A stretch of 64,000 nt of DNA, taken from assembly GCA_020152595.1 (NCBI GenBank), contig JAIGNY010000099.1, positions 1,955,126 through 2,019,125 of the forward strand. The letters run 5' to 3'. The DNA is from Chiridota heheva (Eukaryota > Echinodermata > Holothuroidea > Apodida > Chiridotidae). Under the pieces are notes generated by a model. The model saw only the letters and a program-made list of their open reading frames with translations. It was not told the origin of the DNA and made no database searches. Within the stretch, counting starts at the first letter, position 1. The number at the start of each line of letters is the position of its first letter. The translations under genes and the position numbers were made by a program. Positions 49,845 through 61,766 of this stretch are shown here, one piece after another.

Positions 49845-50130
49845 GTGTGTGTTGGAAACTGACCTCACGGTGTACAGTGTCATAAAGGCAAATCCAAGAC
49901 AAAGCTTCGTTTATTTCGTAGAAAATCAATTGTCTCTTCTTAAATTACTGGAAGCATGTGTTTGTTTAATTATTTTTATGGAGTGTATTTAACGTGCTGT
50001 GCACATCTGTTCATAAAGCTTACCCTACAAGAAAAAATAACAAAATTTTGTGTATTAAAATATATAGGAATTGTCTTGAAAAGTTGGATCTGCCTTCATG
50101 CTGACAACACAATTTACACTGCGAGGTCAC
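49845..50130 (+). repeat. Dispersed repeat, copy 2 of a pair
   Basis: Diverged counterpart of 41,700-41,995 in the same orientation. GGTGTACAGTGTCATAAAGG, CAAATCCAAGACAA, TAAATTACTGGAAGC, AAGCTTACCCTACAAG and TTGGATCTGCCTTCATG are shared. No tRNA head or terminal repeats were identified. Confidence 0.55.
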
Positions 50131-51454
50131 AATCATGAATCTGTAGTCCGGGTGCAACCCAGAAAATGACCTATAGGGAAAATTTATAGCCACGTGACTC
50201 GAACATGCACTATAGCTCATGGGATGTTTACATTTTCCGCTCTGGATTGTTCGAATTTCCATTAGCTACTGTGAAATTTTGACTACTAGTAGAATATGAG
50301 TATTCAATGAATTTCACCGCTGCTTTCTTTAATTCACCGTCGCCTTTATTTACCTTATTTTTCGGGATGCTCCAAATAGTGTTTAGATTGCAATAAAAAC
50401 GGAATAAGATATCCACATGGTTGTCACACCATTTGTTTTCTTTAATAGTCCTAAATTAATACGAAAATTGATGTGAATATTCCTGTTTTATCCTCAGTGT
50501 TATAAGAACGTGCTTCTCTTTTCGTTTGAGGTAACGTATATTCTAAAATATTCTCGTATATTTGCATTGAGGGTATTTCTGCCACGATAAGTCCATCAAG
50601 CTTGAAGTGAAGCCCCTTCAATGCTTGTGAAAATGTAAATTGTCTCTTGCTTTTGTTGTAATCTAGATGGGTTTTTTCAAAATGTAGAAATAAAGTGTTT
50701 TAATCTAATCAAAAAGGTGGCACATTGTTTTTCATAATCATAAACATAAGGTGTTCTAGATTCCATGGCTGGGCGTTTGCTTAATTTAGTCTGTACACTT
50801 GTTTTAGAGGAAAGGTATATTATCATCAAGCTCTTCCACCGAAATATTGTGCAACAAAAACAATTGGCTATATCGATATCATACCTTTCTATACTGCTAT
50901 AACAGTAATAAGTAAATGCATAAAATGCTGCTACTTGCCTACTTGCGTAATATAGCACATCGGATTTCACATACGTTCTTAGTAAAGTTAATCAAATAAA
51001 CATTTCCGACAATATGTGGTTCATCAAACCGTTGGGCATGCTAATAGATTAGCATACTAGTGAAACAAAATCGTACTCTTTAAAATATATACTATCTAAT
51101 TATCATCTGAGACAGGGCCATAATTATTCTGTTTCCACTATTACAGTATGTGGGTTCGAAAACAAAGCACATTGATTTTACTCCATTTTGTAAAATCGCT
51201 TCGTTTTGATTTTTGATCAAATACATTAGTTGTTAAATAAATTTGGCGTTTTGGAGTCTAATGAAAGAGAAAAACTTGTGTATAAAGATATTTGAAATGT
51301 TGCAATAACTACGCTGTCTTCCATGACATATAGAACTGCAGTTTTCCATCTTAGTAGAATTATGCATAGAATGCTAGGTGTTTATAATAATCGTTTTGCG
51401 ATCATTGGGAATTCGGAAATAAAAAACCTCATATAAGATCGTAGGTGGATGGAC

Positions 51455-51505
51455 ATAACCGAATACGCAGGCGACGACCCCGTCATTGTAATTGTGTGTT
51501 CACTC
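51455..51505 (+). mobile_element. SINE 3'-end fragment
   Basis: GAATACGCAGGCGACGACCC and CGTCATTGTAATTGTGTGTT are identical to the 3' end of the SINE at 45,075-45,362, here on the plus strand. The tRNA-like head is missing. Confidence 0.6.
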
Positions 51506-54500
51506 GTCGTCGTCGACATCAAGTTTTCACCATGCTCTTTCCGATAAGTGATCAGAGAACCAGGTATGAGCGATGACCACTACCGTCGAGACCGCCATTT
51601 AACGTCGTCATTGGATGGACGGTGAGCGCCACCTTGAAATTGGCCACTTTTCCCAAAGAATTGGTATGGAGCTGGATGCTTGTTGTTATGAACCATGCAT
51701 AATCAGCACGTGTCCCATCTGCCCATATACTATAAATGGTTGAAGAAAATGTTACGCTTATTAAAAATTAAAGGAAATGTTTAGAATTTGTATATATAAT
51801 CAAAACAAAGCTTCGAAAAATTGAGATTAAGTTGGATGGTCCGTTGAGCGAAATATCTTTTTGGTCCGCGGAGTATTAATTAAACTTTGAACAACCCTAT
51901 CATTTTATACGTGGATCTAGAATATGCGTCATTTTATGATTGATGTGTAAAATTTAACATTGGCGATCAAAATGAATAGCTACTGTATATGATCAGAGAA
52001 AAACTGGTATAACCCCTTTTAAGGAGTCACAGTGATCCTCGGAATTAAGTTTTCCAATCTTATATGAAAATATTCATAATTCAGAATTGGTGTAAGCAGA
52101 TAAGGTCCAAAGGGTTAGAAAATCTTAACCTAGAATAAATAGTGACGTTTGACATTTTTGTCAGGATGAAGTAGTATTAACCGACATTAGTCGAATATGA
52201 AGCTCATATACGAAGAGTATTTTTTTATATATTATTATCTTCAAGTAAATGTGCGTTACTTTCTTCTTGGATAATTGTTTTAGTAACTTCTAAAGCATTG
52301 GAATGAAATTTGACCAATTGCATTTAACTTCGTTTCAAACACAATCTGACCGATTCACATTATCAACATTGGAATAGGCAAAACATTAAAGATAACATTG
52401 AGTGTAGAGCTTTATTTGGTATGCATATAATATAAACCACTCCTGCAACCGTGTGTATGCAACATCATTTTCTTTCTGAAAAACAAAATCACAGAGAACC
52501 CTAATTATCCGCCTCTCCACTTAATTTTTGAACTTTACGTTGACCGGTATTTTTAAACAATCCAGTGGCAAAAAAATAATATATCAAAAAGACATAAAGT
52601 CAAATATTCTAGCTTAAAAAAATAAAGCAGCTAGGGCCAAAAACCCCATCATAAAATCTTATTCCATTCTCAAGTTATCCAAGTTTAAACTTGTTACATG
52701 AACGCTGCCATTTTATCTGACTGAATGTTGTATTAAAATCATGCCAGTGATGACATAGTTTGCTCTATGTGCTAGCGCACATTATGTATTTCAAATGTAG
52801 TTTCCAACAAAGTTTGACAGAAAGTTCTAAGGGCTTGAATCAGTAATATCATATACATATACAAATTGTTACACACATGCAAAGGAAAAGGGAACACATA
52901 TTTCTTAGCTTTTAGTTAAAACAAAAATGAAAAAGATTATAAAAAAAATCATTAATAGTCTAAGCTGTACTGGGTGTGTGACATCACTTTGTAGATGGCG
53001 AATGAACAAAATGGCCACTCCCACATAAGTTTATATTGACATAATGAATGTTTTATTAAATCAGAAAAATTATGCTGAAATGTGTTGTGCGATGTGAAAT
53101 TTGACTTACAATTATCATTTAAATCATATTAATTGAAGAAAGAGCCAGCTCTTTGTCTCCTTTAAAGAAGCACGTGACTTGATATTTCTGCAGCTGTTGT
53201 TTTCCTGCTTATGTTGTCGTAGGACTATGCCCAAACATGGTACTTGAATAAATTCCCAATACTTGCAACCATGACAACAGAAATGTAACAGAGAAAGCAG
53301 AGTATATGATACATATGCAGCATAGCAATATAATACAGGCTTTGTGCGCCATGTGATGACGTCAGCAAAGAGTCTCCACGGTTCCCATAGTAAAGCAGTT
53401 TGAGTATGCATACTTGGAAGGAACGAATAAAACCCAATTATTTAATCAAATTGTTATTCGTGTTTTCTATTGATTGATTGATTTAAAATTTGATTGAATC
53501 GTTATTAATTACATAATATAAAATCAGGAGACTTATATCTTATACAATACATATGAAAGCACATTATTTCAAACTTCCATCACAAACTTTGCAAAGCGAC
53601 CTGAACCCAGCCCTACCAGTACCAAAGATCTGCAACCATTACATATATGCCCTGTCATTTGATAATGGAGATACTAGAAAGTTTTTACACAAATCCTATA
53701 TTTGAAAGATTTAATCACTGCACACTGACATTGACCCAATCTTTTTGCATAAATCTATTACGAGGAGAGCAAAGCTAGCTTCAAGGGAATAACGATTTAC
53801 GTTCTGTTTTGAAACGAAAACGTTATCAGTACTCCTACCGAAATACGTATGAAGAATTTCGACAATACATCGAATGTATTTGTCAAAATTACGTCTCAAA
53901 GAAGTGACTTATATTTTCTTTTCCCAATTCAAAGTCTGAATTATTTTCTACGCCGTTCCTCTCAATATCTTTTTCAGTGATTTATTATATATGGTTTCCA
54001 TTGAATATTAAACCTCTTGAGACCCAATACATTTTATATTTATGACTGGAATACTTTCATGCGTTTTATGCTAAAACCATTCTAATCTTCCTTGATGTAA
54101 GTAAAAACGATTATTTCTCGTTTGCCGCAAATAAATGATAAAGCACAGAATTCAAAATTTACATTAAATGTTTCAATGATACAATAATTAGCCAGGGAAT
54201 ACTAAAGGAAGCAAATGAGCTTTTTTCCGCTCCAGCACGATATAAAGTTATTCAATATTTACCATATCAGTTGAACTTTCCCAAAAAGTCTGAATAATTA
54301 TATATAACAGACCCGCTTTAATATCCCCTGCGTCTAACCCCACAGTGAAAACACATAAAAAGTGCAGAATTAATGATATAGCGATTCTGAACTGCTGAAG
54401 AGAAACCTAGCACATGATTAACAAATCATATTCAGTTTAAGCGACTTTCATGTCGTCGCATTTGCAAGCATATACGGAACGGAAACAGAAAAATCATTGG

Positions 54501-55267
54501 TTGATATTGTTCCTGCTCCCAGGACAGGTATAAATCGATTTTAAAATCTGGTAAGTGAACGTATGTTTTGTTTCATATATATTCAAAAATGGCAAATATT
54601 TTTCTAGAAGAGAGCATTCTTTAGTTAACAATCCTTTTTGGAATCACTGTTATCTGCTGAGAGCGTTGCTTCACATTTCATTGATTTGTGATATGCATTC
54701 CCCTAATAAAAACGAGTAAAATGTAGTTCCTATCAAGTGGAGTCTAAATGGAGCTTAAGTTTACAGTAGAGCCACGTTAATAATTAGATAAATAGGGGTT
54801 TTACAGGTAACAGATCGGAGAAATTTGAACATTTCCTAATAAATTGGATTAAAAAGACAATAAATGATCTTCAGGACAATCAGACAAAATCTAGCCTAAA
54901 TACCGCAAAAAAAGTCAAAAATATTTTTTTTCAAATTCTTGTTATAAATGTACCCGCTTTAATATCACTGACTTTAATAGGGCAAATGATTACAGTGTTA
55001 GTTTAAACATTCATATCAAAGGTTATAACCTATCATTACTTGCAAGAAGTGTAGTAGAATATTTCTGACTCCCGAATAATACGCCTCACATTTTGGACGA
55101 GTGTTCCTTTTACATTTTCTTCAAAGTTAAAGAAAATAGCTGCATGATCTTTTAAATGTTATGTGTTGTAAAGTTTCATTGACTTGGGACTTACCTCGGA
55201 CCCGATATTACAAGACATGCTGCAATACGATGATCATCTAGTGATTTTCTATCTGCGTTTCTTTCAG

Positions 55268-56090
55268 AGATACAACTAAGGTGCGGCAGCTATACGTTTA
55301 ACACATAATAGAAATGGCAGCAAGAAAGGACCCACCATAAATATGAATGTCCTGTATGTATGGATGTTTTTCAAGATCCTAAGTTTTTACATTGCGGACA
55401 CTCATTTTGCTTAAAGTGTGTCAGAAACATGCAGATCGAAACAAGATTTGTAAAGTGCCCTGAATGCAGACAAGAAACTCTACTGCCAGCTTTAGGCATC
55501 CCAACTTAATCATCCTATAAATTACTCCTTGAAAAATGTTGCTAAAGAAGAATGCAGAAGATTACAACAAACACCAAATAAATTCACATGCCCTCAACTT
55601 GTATCTATTCTGTCAAAATTGTGAAAAGTTTATCTATAGCAAGTGTCTTTTTGACGATCACAAAGAGCACAGGTATAAATCACCCGAGAAAGCAAAAGAA
55701 GAATACTCACGACGTAAAATAAATGCCCCAGACAAGCACAATGAAGGTGCACTTGACCTGGCGAATTACTGCTCAAACCTTACCCAGAAATCGCAAGACT
55801 AATGAGACAGACAAAAGAAAGAACAGCTTAGAACAGAGATTGAAGCGCAAGTTTACAATCTTAGAGCAGAGGTGGACAAGCAAGAGCAGACTGATTTGGC
55901 AACTCTTCGGAAAGATGAGAATACGACAAAAGTTGAAATAAAACATGTTGCAGATCGGAGTCATCCCTTAAAAACAGAGTCAATGAAATGAACTTTGCCT
56001 GAGTCGGAGAATTACCTAAGGAGTAAGATAACCAAATTACAAACAGAGCTGAAAAACCTTGAGGCTATAGAAAGATCATCTTAGTTTTTA
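55268..56090 (+). pseudogene. TRIM-like RING / B-box / coiled-coil gene, broken
   Basis: After a good acceptor (GTTTCTTTCAG) and a short leader, ATG at 55,314 begins MAARK. One frame slip later comes a C3HC4 [47 protein letters not shown] (55,342-55,485). Stop at 55,507. NHPINYSLKNVAKEE continues in another frame. Then comes a B-box 2: LYLFCQNCEKFI, SKCLFDDHKEHRYKSPEKAK (about 55,595-55,695). The coiled-coil EIEAQVYNLRAEVDKQEQTD (about 55,840-55,900) is in a further frame. The first B-box is absent. RING domains of this class are E3 ubiquitin ligases with immune or signalling roles. At least four frame breaks make this a pseudogene. No NHL or B30.2 C-terminal domain was found. Confidence 0.8.
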
Positions 56091-56381
56091 TATTCATTCA
56101 AAGCCTCGCGAGAAACTCAGTCCGGTGTCATCAACCTTTCGGGAGAACGAGATCTTCTCCTAAATGGGCGAACTTTAATGTAAATCAGTCTCCCATGATG
56201 CAACATTACCCACAAGCTCTCTGTATATGCCCCATTATCGTAATACAAGTAATTCATAACACAGCCTTTGGATTTTTTGATAATGAGCCTGAAAGGTTGA
56301 TTGTTGAATATTCATGAAGTATAATTAGATCTAAATAAAAGCCGATCCCTCGAATATGATTCGCTTGTCCGTTTTTGTGCA

Positions 56382-57076
56382 ATAATTCACTGGCCCGCGT
56401 TGCATAATTCACTGGCCGGCCGCCCATGGTGTATAATTCACTGGCCCCCCGCCCGCGGTGTACAATTTACTGGCCCGCCGCCCGCGGTGTACGATTCACT
56501 GGCCCGCCGCCCGTGGTGTACGATTCACTGGGCTGCTGCCCGCAGTGTATAATTTACTAGCCCGACGCCCGCGGTGTATGATTCACTGGCCCGCCGCCCG
56601 CGGTGTATAATTCACTAGCCCGCCCGCCGCGTATAATTCACTGGCCCGCGTTGTATAATTCACTGGTCCGCCGCCTATGGTGTAAAACATTGGCCCGCCG
56701 CCCGCGGTGTATGATTCACTGGCCCGCCGTCCGCGGTGTATGATTCACTGGTTTGCCGCCCGCGGTGTATGATTTACTGGCCCGCAGCCCGCGGTGTATG
56801 ATTCACTGGCCCGCCGCTCGCGGTGTATGATTCACTGGCCCGACGCCCGCGTTGTATAATTCACTGGCTTGCCGCCCGCGTTGTATAATTCACTGGCCTG
56901 CTGCCCGCATTTTATAATTCACTGGCCTGCCTCCCGCGTTGTATAATTCACTGGCCCGCGTTGTATAATTCACTGGCCTGCGTTGTATTCACTGGCCCGT
57001 GTTGTATTCACTGGCCCGTAGTGTACAATTCAGTGGCCCGCGTTGTATTCACTGGCTTGCGGTGCACAATTCACTT
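56382..57076. repeat. GC-rich minisatellite, about 29-bp unit
   Basis: About 23 irregular copies of TATAATTCACTGGCCCGCCG followed by CCCGCGGTG, with shorter units (20 bp, lacking the CCGCCCG part) at the right end. The GC content is far above the surroundings. SacII-type CCGCGG sites recur. Not coding. Confidence 0.93.
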
Positions 57077-57079
57077 AAG

Positions 57080-58158
57080 CAGGGCGTAGTGAGAAGGTTA
57101 TCACTATGGTTATCATTGTTTGTGGAGATAAGGCAAATTTTACCAGGGCACATTGTGCTTTGGCCCTCTCTTTGTGAGCTCCCCTTGTTTGTATTTCTAG
57201 AAATCAGCCCCGCCGGCGGTGTATTCACGGTTAGGAGTGCATAGGCTAGATATCACCCCAAAAAACATTTTTTCTCCCACGATCATCTATTCCAACACAA
57301 TGGTAAGAGACAGCTATATCGCTGACCGTATGTGTACCGGTACCGCGCCGAAGTGTATATGTCAGTATGTAAATAACTAATAAAGCGGCTGAATAAATGA
57401 TGTGATGAGCCACTGGGATGCGCGAGAAAATATAATTAACATAGAGATTCGCCCATTTGGAAAGCTTGAGGTAACTTTTGCAAAAGACGGAGATGAGACA
57501 CAAAGATTTCTATGGGGACATCTACCGAAGCAGACATTGATGGATCGTTAGACTGTGGTAGTGATGAGGTGAGGCAGATAAGTTTGTCGGTGTAACAACA
57601 TTTTGGATGTGGTATAATTCTGTTAGAGATTTCCGCAGCACAAATAGAGGCTGCATAGTAGCTGGTGAAAGTACTTTTAATGATTCCCAGCCAGATCAGT
57701 TTCTACCCAGAGATTGAATGAATCTCGTTTGCACATGCAGATTTTACAATCATATCAACAGCACACACTTTTATATTGTATGTGTTGGGCATAAAATATG
57801 GGTGTACAAATTGAAATGCACTCTCGTTATCGTCTTCAAAAACCTTTGATTTTGGTTAATTATTTGATACATCTTTTATTGCCTGGATTGTGGTGGGAGG
57901 GAGGGGGCGGGGGAAGGAGGGGGTCGTCGATCTTGTTTCTGCGAAGTCCTATGAAGGTTATGATGTGGGTTCCAGGAGGCCTTATCCAAGAAATACACTA
58001 ATTTCCAATCCGGTTGGCTGACATCTTTAAGCAGGACCTGTCGTTTAAGCTTCTCTGTCGCGGATTCAAAAATTCCATTGCAACATCAAGCAAAAGAGTT
58101 GACATTATTCATTGACCACCGACTAATGATATGCACATTATTTTCATCACATTGCAAG
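57080..58158. other. No recognised gene
   Basis: Contains a purine-rich run (GGGAGGGAGGGGGCGGGGGA near 57,895) and otherwise unremarkable sequence. A lariat or acceptor region for the candidate exon that follows would fall at the end. Confidence 0.3.
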
Positions 58159-58424
58159 GAGAAATTAATGAAGAACTTAATGGTATGTATCCCAGAATTG
58201 TTTATAATACAACTCTGCTCAAAAACAACAGGGTAGTTTCATGGGTTGGTTCTGATGGAAAGACCTGCCTCGTCGTTAGATACAACACTGCGTACAGAGT
58301 TATATCTTATTGGTGTGACAAGAGCATGGATCCCGACAAGTCGCTGGTCAAAATGATTGGTAACAAAGTTTACTTATGCACAGGTGAAAAAAAAAAGTCT
58401 TCTTCGGCCAAAAAGCGAAAATAA
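58159..58424 (+). CDS. Candidate terminal exon, unknown basic-tailed protein
   Basis: Open segment preceded by an acceptor-like CACATTGCAAG and ending in TAA at 58,422. It would encode EINEELNGMYPRIVYNTTLL, NNRVVSWVGSDGKTCLVVRY, WCDKSMDPDKSLVKMIGN, KVYLCTG and a Lys/Ser tail KKKSSSAKKRK that looks like a nuclear localisation signal. The composition is protein-like and not repeat-derived. I do not recognise the family and see no upstream exon, so it could also be a domain relic of a transposon. Confidence 0.35.
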
Positions 58425-58518
58425 AGGCGAATAGAATCAGTTGCAAGAGTTTTGAATAAGTATCTATTCTGAGAGAGGGTGTTTCATTAACCGCGTCACT
58501 CGATAAAGAATACGACGT

Positions 58519-58585
58519 GCCCAATATAGCTCAATTGGTACATTACCTTGAAGAGTGGTCTGCGGTTCGAATCCTGATTGATTTG
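58519..58585 (+). tRNA. tRNA-like relic or SINE head
   Basis: GCCCAATATAGCTCAATTGG contains a good A box (TAGCTCAATTGG), and GGTTCGAATCC at 58,564-58,574 is a perfect B box. The spacing between them is short, and the acceptor and anticodon stems do not pair properly, so this is a tRNA pseudogene or the head of a SINE rather than a working tRNA. No anticodon can be read with confidence. Confidence 0.4.
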
Positions 58586-58599
58586 TGTTTGTTTTTGTG

Positions 58600-60799
58600 A
58601 GTATTTGTTTGCTTACTTGTGTAAATCAGCGGAAAGGTTCATGTTTTATAAGAGCATTATTCACTTTTTTCTACGATTGATGATACCGAAAAGTATTTTT
58701 GAAATTCTATTCTTCATTGAATACTTGATTTTGTGTACGTGTGTTTTATACAGTTGATACAACTGCTTTTAACATTATAACAAGAATAAGAATTCAAGCA
58801 GTAGATTAAACTACCATATAGTTAACAATGCTGGAGCCTGCCTATTGATAAGACCCCAAATGTTCCTCAGACTAAGAACATTTTGCTACATGGAGGCCGC
58901 CATTTTGTCATATTTCTCATGATTCTTTGCTTTAAATTCCGAACTTAAAAGCCTTATTCAAGGTCGCATATTTCAAATTTGAAATCTTTTGGGAAAAACA
59001 TTTTTCTTACGGGAAACTTAAAACCCATAAAAATAACTTCATACTGTCGTGGCCAGATAATACCAACTCCCATTTTATACATTACTTACACCGTTTTCGG
59101 GAAATATCAGAAAACATAGACAATAGAACTAGGCTTTTAGGCGCGAAACAGTCATTTTTCAAATTCAAAACTTTTAAAAATAATGTTTTGTTGTTTAAAA
59201 TTGAGTATTTCAAGTACTATAGAGGGATTTCATCGCGTGACTCTAACTTCAAATGGATTTCATTTTGTCGGGCAGTGGGGCAGCGGGGCAGCGGCGTCGT
59301 TGCGTTTTACGCGTCTTCACACGGCCCAGTCACATCACACGTACAACAAGCATACTACATGCTAACCTACCAGTACCAGTTCAGCGAATTTTATTAAGTT
59401 GCAATTTTTTGTTCGCTTTCGATTTTACTTCATATTTTCTTTAAGTTTTATATACTCACCGGGTATACGAAGAGTAACTTTAACGTTAACGCCAGCTGAT
59501 TGTTTGTTATAATTAGACAAAGCCTACACGTGCTCGCTGCAAATCATATGAGCCGTAGGTTGAAAGCCGTCACATCGTACAGCAAAACCCACTTCGAACG
59601 TCAATCAGGATCAGATGGAAATCGAGAAAATGTCTTTTATTCACCCCGCACACATCTATTAGTTCAACCAACGGCACAGCAAAGTTCCGGCATAATTATC
59701 TTACAAAAATAATCTTATTGGAGGTCAGAAATAACACACAAAAAATATTTTACTGAACCAATAAACAGATAGGGGTATTTCCCAACTGCTCATTGCAGCT
59801 TGAAAATCGTGTACTACATTCACGTCGGTGTTATAGTTATGTGATAAAACACAATTATTCCACGTGGGAATTCGTATATTCCACGACCATAAATAATTGA
59901 AAGAAATAATGAAAAAAGAAGAAGAAAAAAAGTTTTATTCTGCACTGTAAAAACACCCGTGTTGTTTTATGTCACTGAACCACTGGGTCAACCCATCTTG
60001 ACCGAAATTTGGGTCATTAGCCAGGTTTTGAGCAGCTAGTAATAAAAACTTTTGACCTATAAATGAGTGACAATATGAAAAAGTGTACCAATTAGACAAT
60101 TGGACGGTTAACTTCATTTCAACGGAAGTCAAACACTAACGTCAGTTCACCTTGACCATAACGGTCCTTGTACTACATTAGCCTACGTTACTTCATAGCG
60201 TAACATAGTACTACTAGGCCTACTACTAATACTAGCCTAGTTAGATAACATATGACTGTGTACGCCTTAGCGGATGTTTACAGTCAGAAGGCGTTGTACA
60301 ATTCATGATAGGGATTTCATTTACATTTATTATAAAGCATAGATACGTCACCCAATTTTGCGACGCATATCATTTTTCATATGGCATCTTGGCATGTTTT
60401 TTTTTTAAGATCGAAAGTGCGTTTTCTTTTCAACCATAAAACAGTTATCTATCAAACTGCAAAAATATTGAAGTTGAATTACAGACATTAAACACCTTAT
60501 TACATATTGTATTATGGTAAAATGAAAATGGAATACTAAAATCATGTAGGCCTAATCTTTTTATACTAAGTATCCCATTGATATATCCATTTTCACACTA
60601 TTGCATTATCAAAATGATAGCACTTAGAAAGGATTGGAAATATCCTTGTCATAGGAAGACAGTAAAATTAATGATGCAGTCTCTTCAATATGGTTGCTTA
60701 ATATGTTTGAAGGTTGTATTACAACCAGACAACATAATTCACGAATTACTCAATTTTTTTATTTAAAAGGATTTCACATCGCATAACATTTGATTTCAG
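58600..60799. other. No recognised gene
   Basis: Contains a locally GC-richer patch near 59,270-59,340 (GGGGCAGCGGGGCAGCGG) and a GGCCGCCATTTTG word at 58,893 that resembles a YY1 site. Neither is supported as a promoter by any adjacent gene. Otherwise nothing. Confidence 0.3.
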
Positions 60800-60884
60800 A
60801 GTCCCAACAGATGTGAAGATTGTGATGGCGAAGTCAATTGGCACTTATTTCCCACATCTGAAGGACTGTGAAGGAGAGGGTTAT
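60800..60884 (+). CDS. Candidate internal exon (VPTDVKIVMAKSIGTYFPHL)
   Basis: A short exon between a strong acceptor (TTTGATTTCAG) and a strong donor (GGTTAT|GTGAGT). It encodes VPTDVKIVMAKSIGTYFPHL followed by KDCEGEGY, 28 codons, no stop. The pattern (PT..VK..MAK.I...FP.LKD..GEGY) resembles a motif in uncharacterised metazoan proteins such as SAMD3-like ones, recalled from family knowledge and not checked. No neighbouring exon of the same gene could be found, so it may be an isolated relic. Confidence 0.4.
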
Positions 60885-61766
60885 GTGAGTACTTTCGTAA
60901 TTGTTAAAAGTTGTCATTATGCAGCACTGCCAGAGTCCAATAAATTCGATTTACCGTTTTTGTTTATCAACACAAAGAAACATATAGTGCAACAATAGAG
61001 CGACAAAAAGCACCCTTGCTTTTTCAGCTGTTCAAAGGGGAGGCCCGACCCCACTAACATTCCCTGCCACCAATATTTCCAGTAACTGCTTACCTGCGCC
61101 CTGCCCCTTTTCATAAAAGAAATGATATTGAGATCTTTTATTTCATTACATCAAGTCATCAGTAAGTACAGTAAAGTGATGCATGAACAAGTTGGCATGA
61201 TAATTGCACACATTTCACAGCTATTTGGCATTGCTTAAGGAATCAAATATTTTCTTATTAAAAGAGTACACAGAAACCAAATCTTTGGGGATTATTCAAT
61301 TTAAGCAAATTACATTGATCTCAACTTCAAAAGCATGTAATCAAATAAGAAAAATATTGTTTAATTTTGCATTCCAAATGGTGTGAAAAATTGGACCTAA
61401 AGGTTTAAATGTCTATTTCGACATTGATTTTGTTTATTCATATAAGGTGATATCATTGCTTCCTGAATTAATTTAACATTTTGATTCCTGTGGTGTCTTC
61501 TGAGCAAAACCCTTTGTGCAAAATAAGTATATAAAGTACCACTTGACTTAACTGACCCCGGTACTGACCATTACTTATTATTAAATTTCTGGTGAACTTA
61601 ATTGTTAAAAACAAAACATCAAAATGGGTCAAAAACAAGCTATTATACACCATTTTCAATTATGCTCCCTACAATAATTTGTATCATAGACGGGTGAACA
61701 GTTCTTTGACAGTTGATCGTTTGTATTGTGATCATCTTTCAATCTATTTGAAAAGACGTCATTTGA
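60885..61766. other. No recognised gene
   Basis: AT-rich sequence downstream of the candidate exon. No downstream exon was identified; short open frames only. Confidence 0.3.

Larger units (their letters stand above)
48393..55267. other. Long gene-free region
   Basis: Nearly 7 kb of AT-rich DNA without recognisable exons. Contents that can be named: a dispersed repeat copy (49,845-50,130) and a SINE 3' end (51,455-51,505). Near 54,530 GGTATAAATCG lies about 30 bp before a donor-like CTG|GTAAGTGAACG, which could be a promoter and untranslated first exon for the TRIM-like relic downstream. This is speculative. Confidence 0.35.

Noticed and set aside
58519-58585. Functional tRNA gene
   Set aside because: The A and B boxes are good, but the acceptor and anticodon stems do not pair and the spacing is short.
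58893-58910. YY1-like GCCGCCATTTTG as a promoter mark
   Set aside because: The same word type recurs at several unrelated places (27,530; 33,990), and no gene start is nearby.
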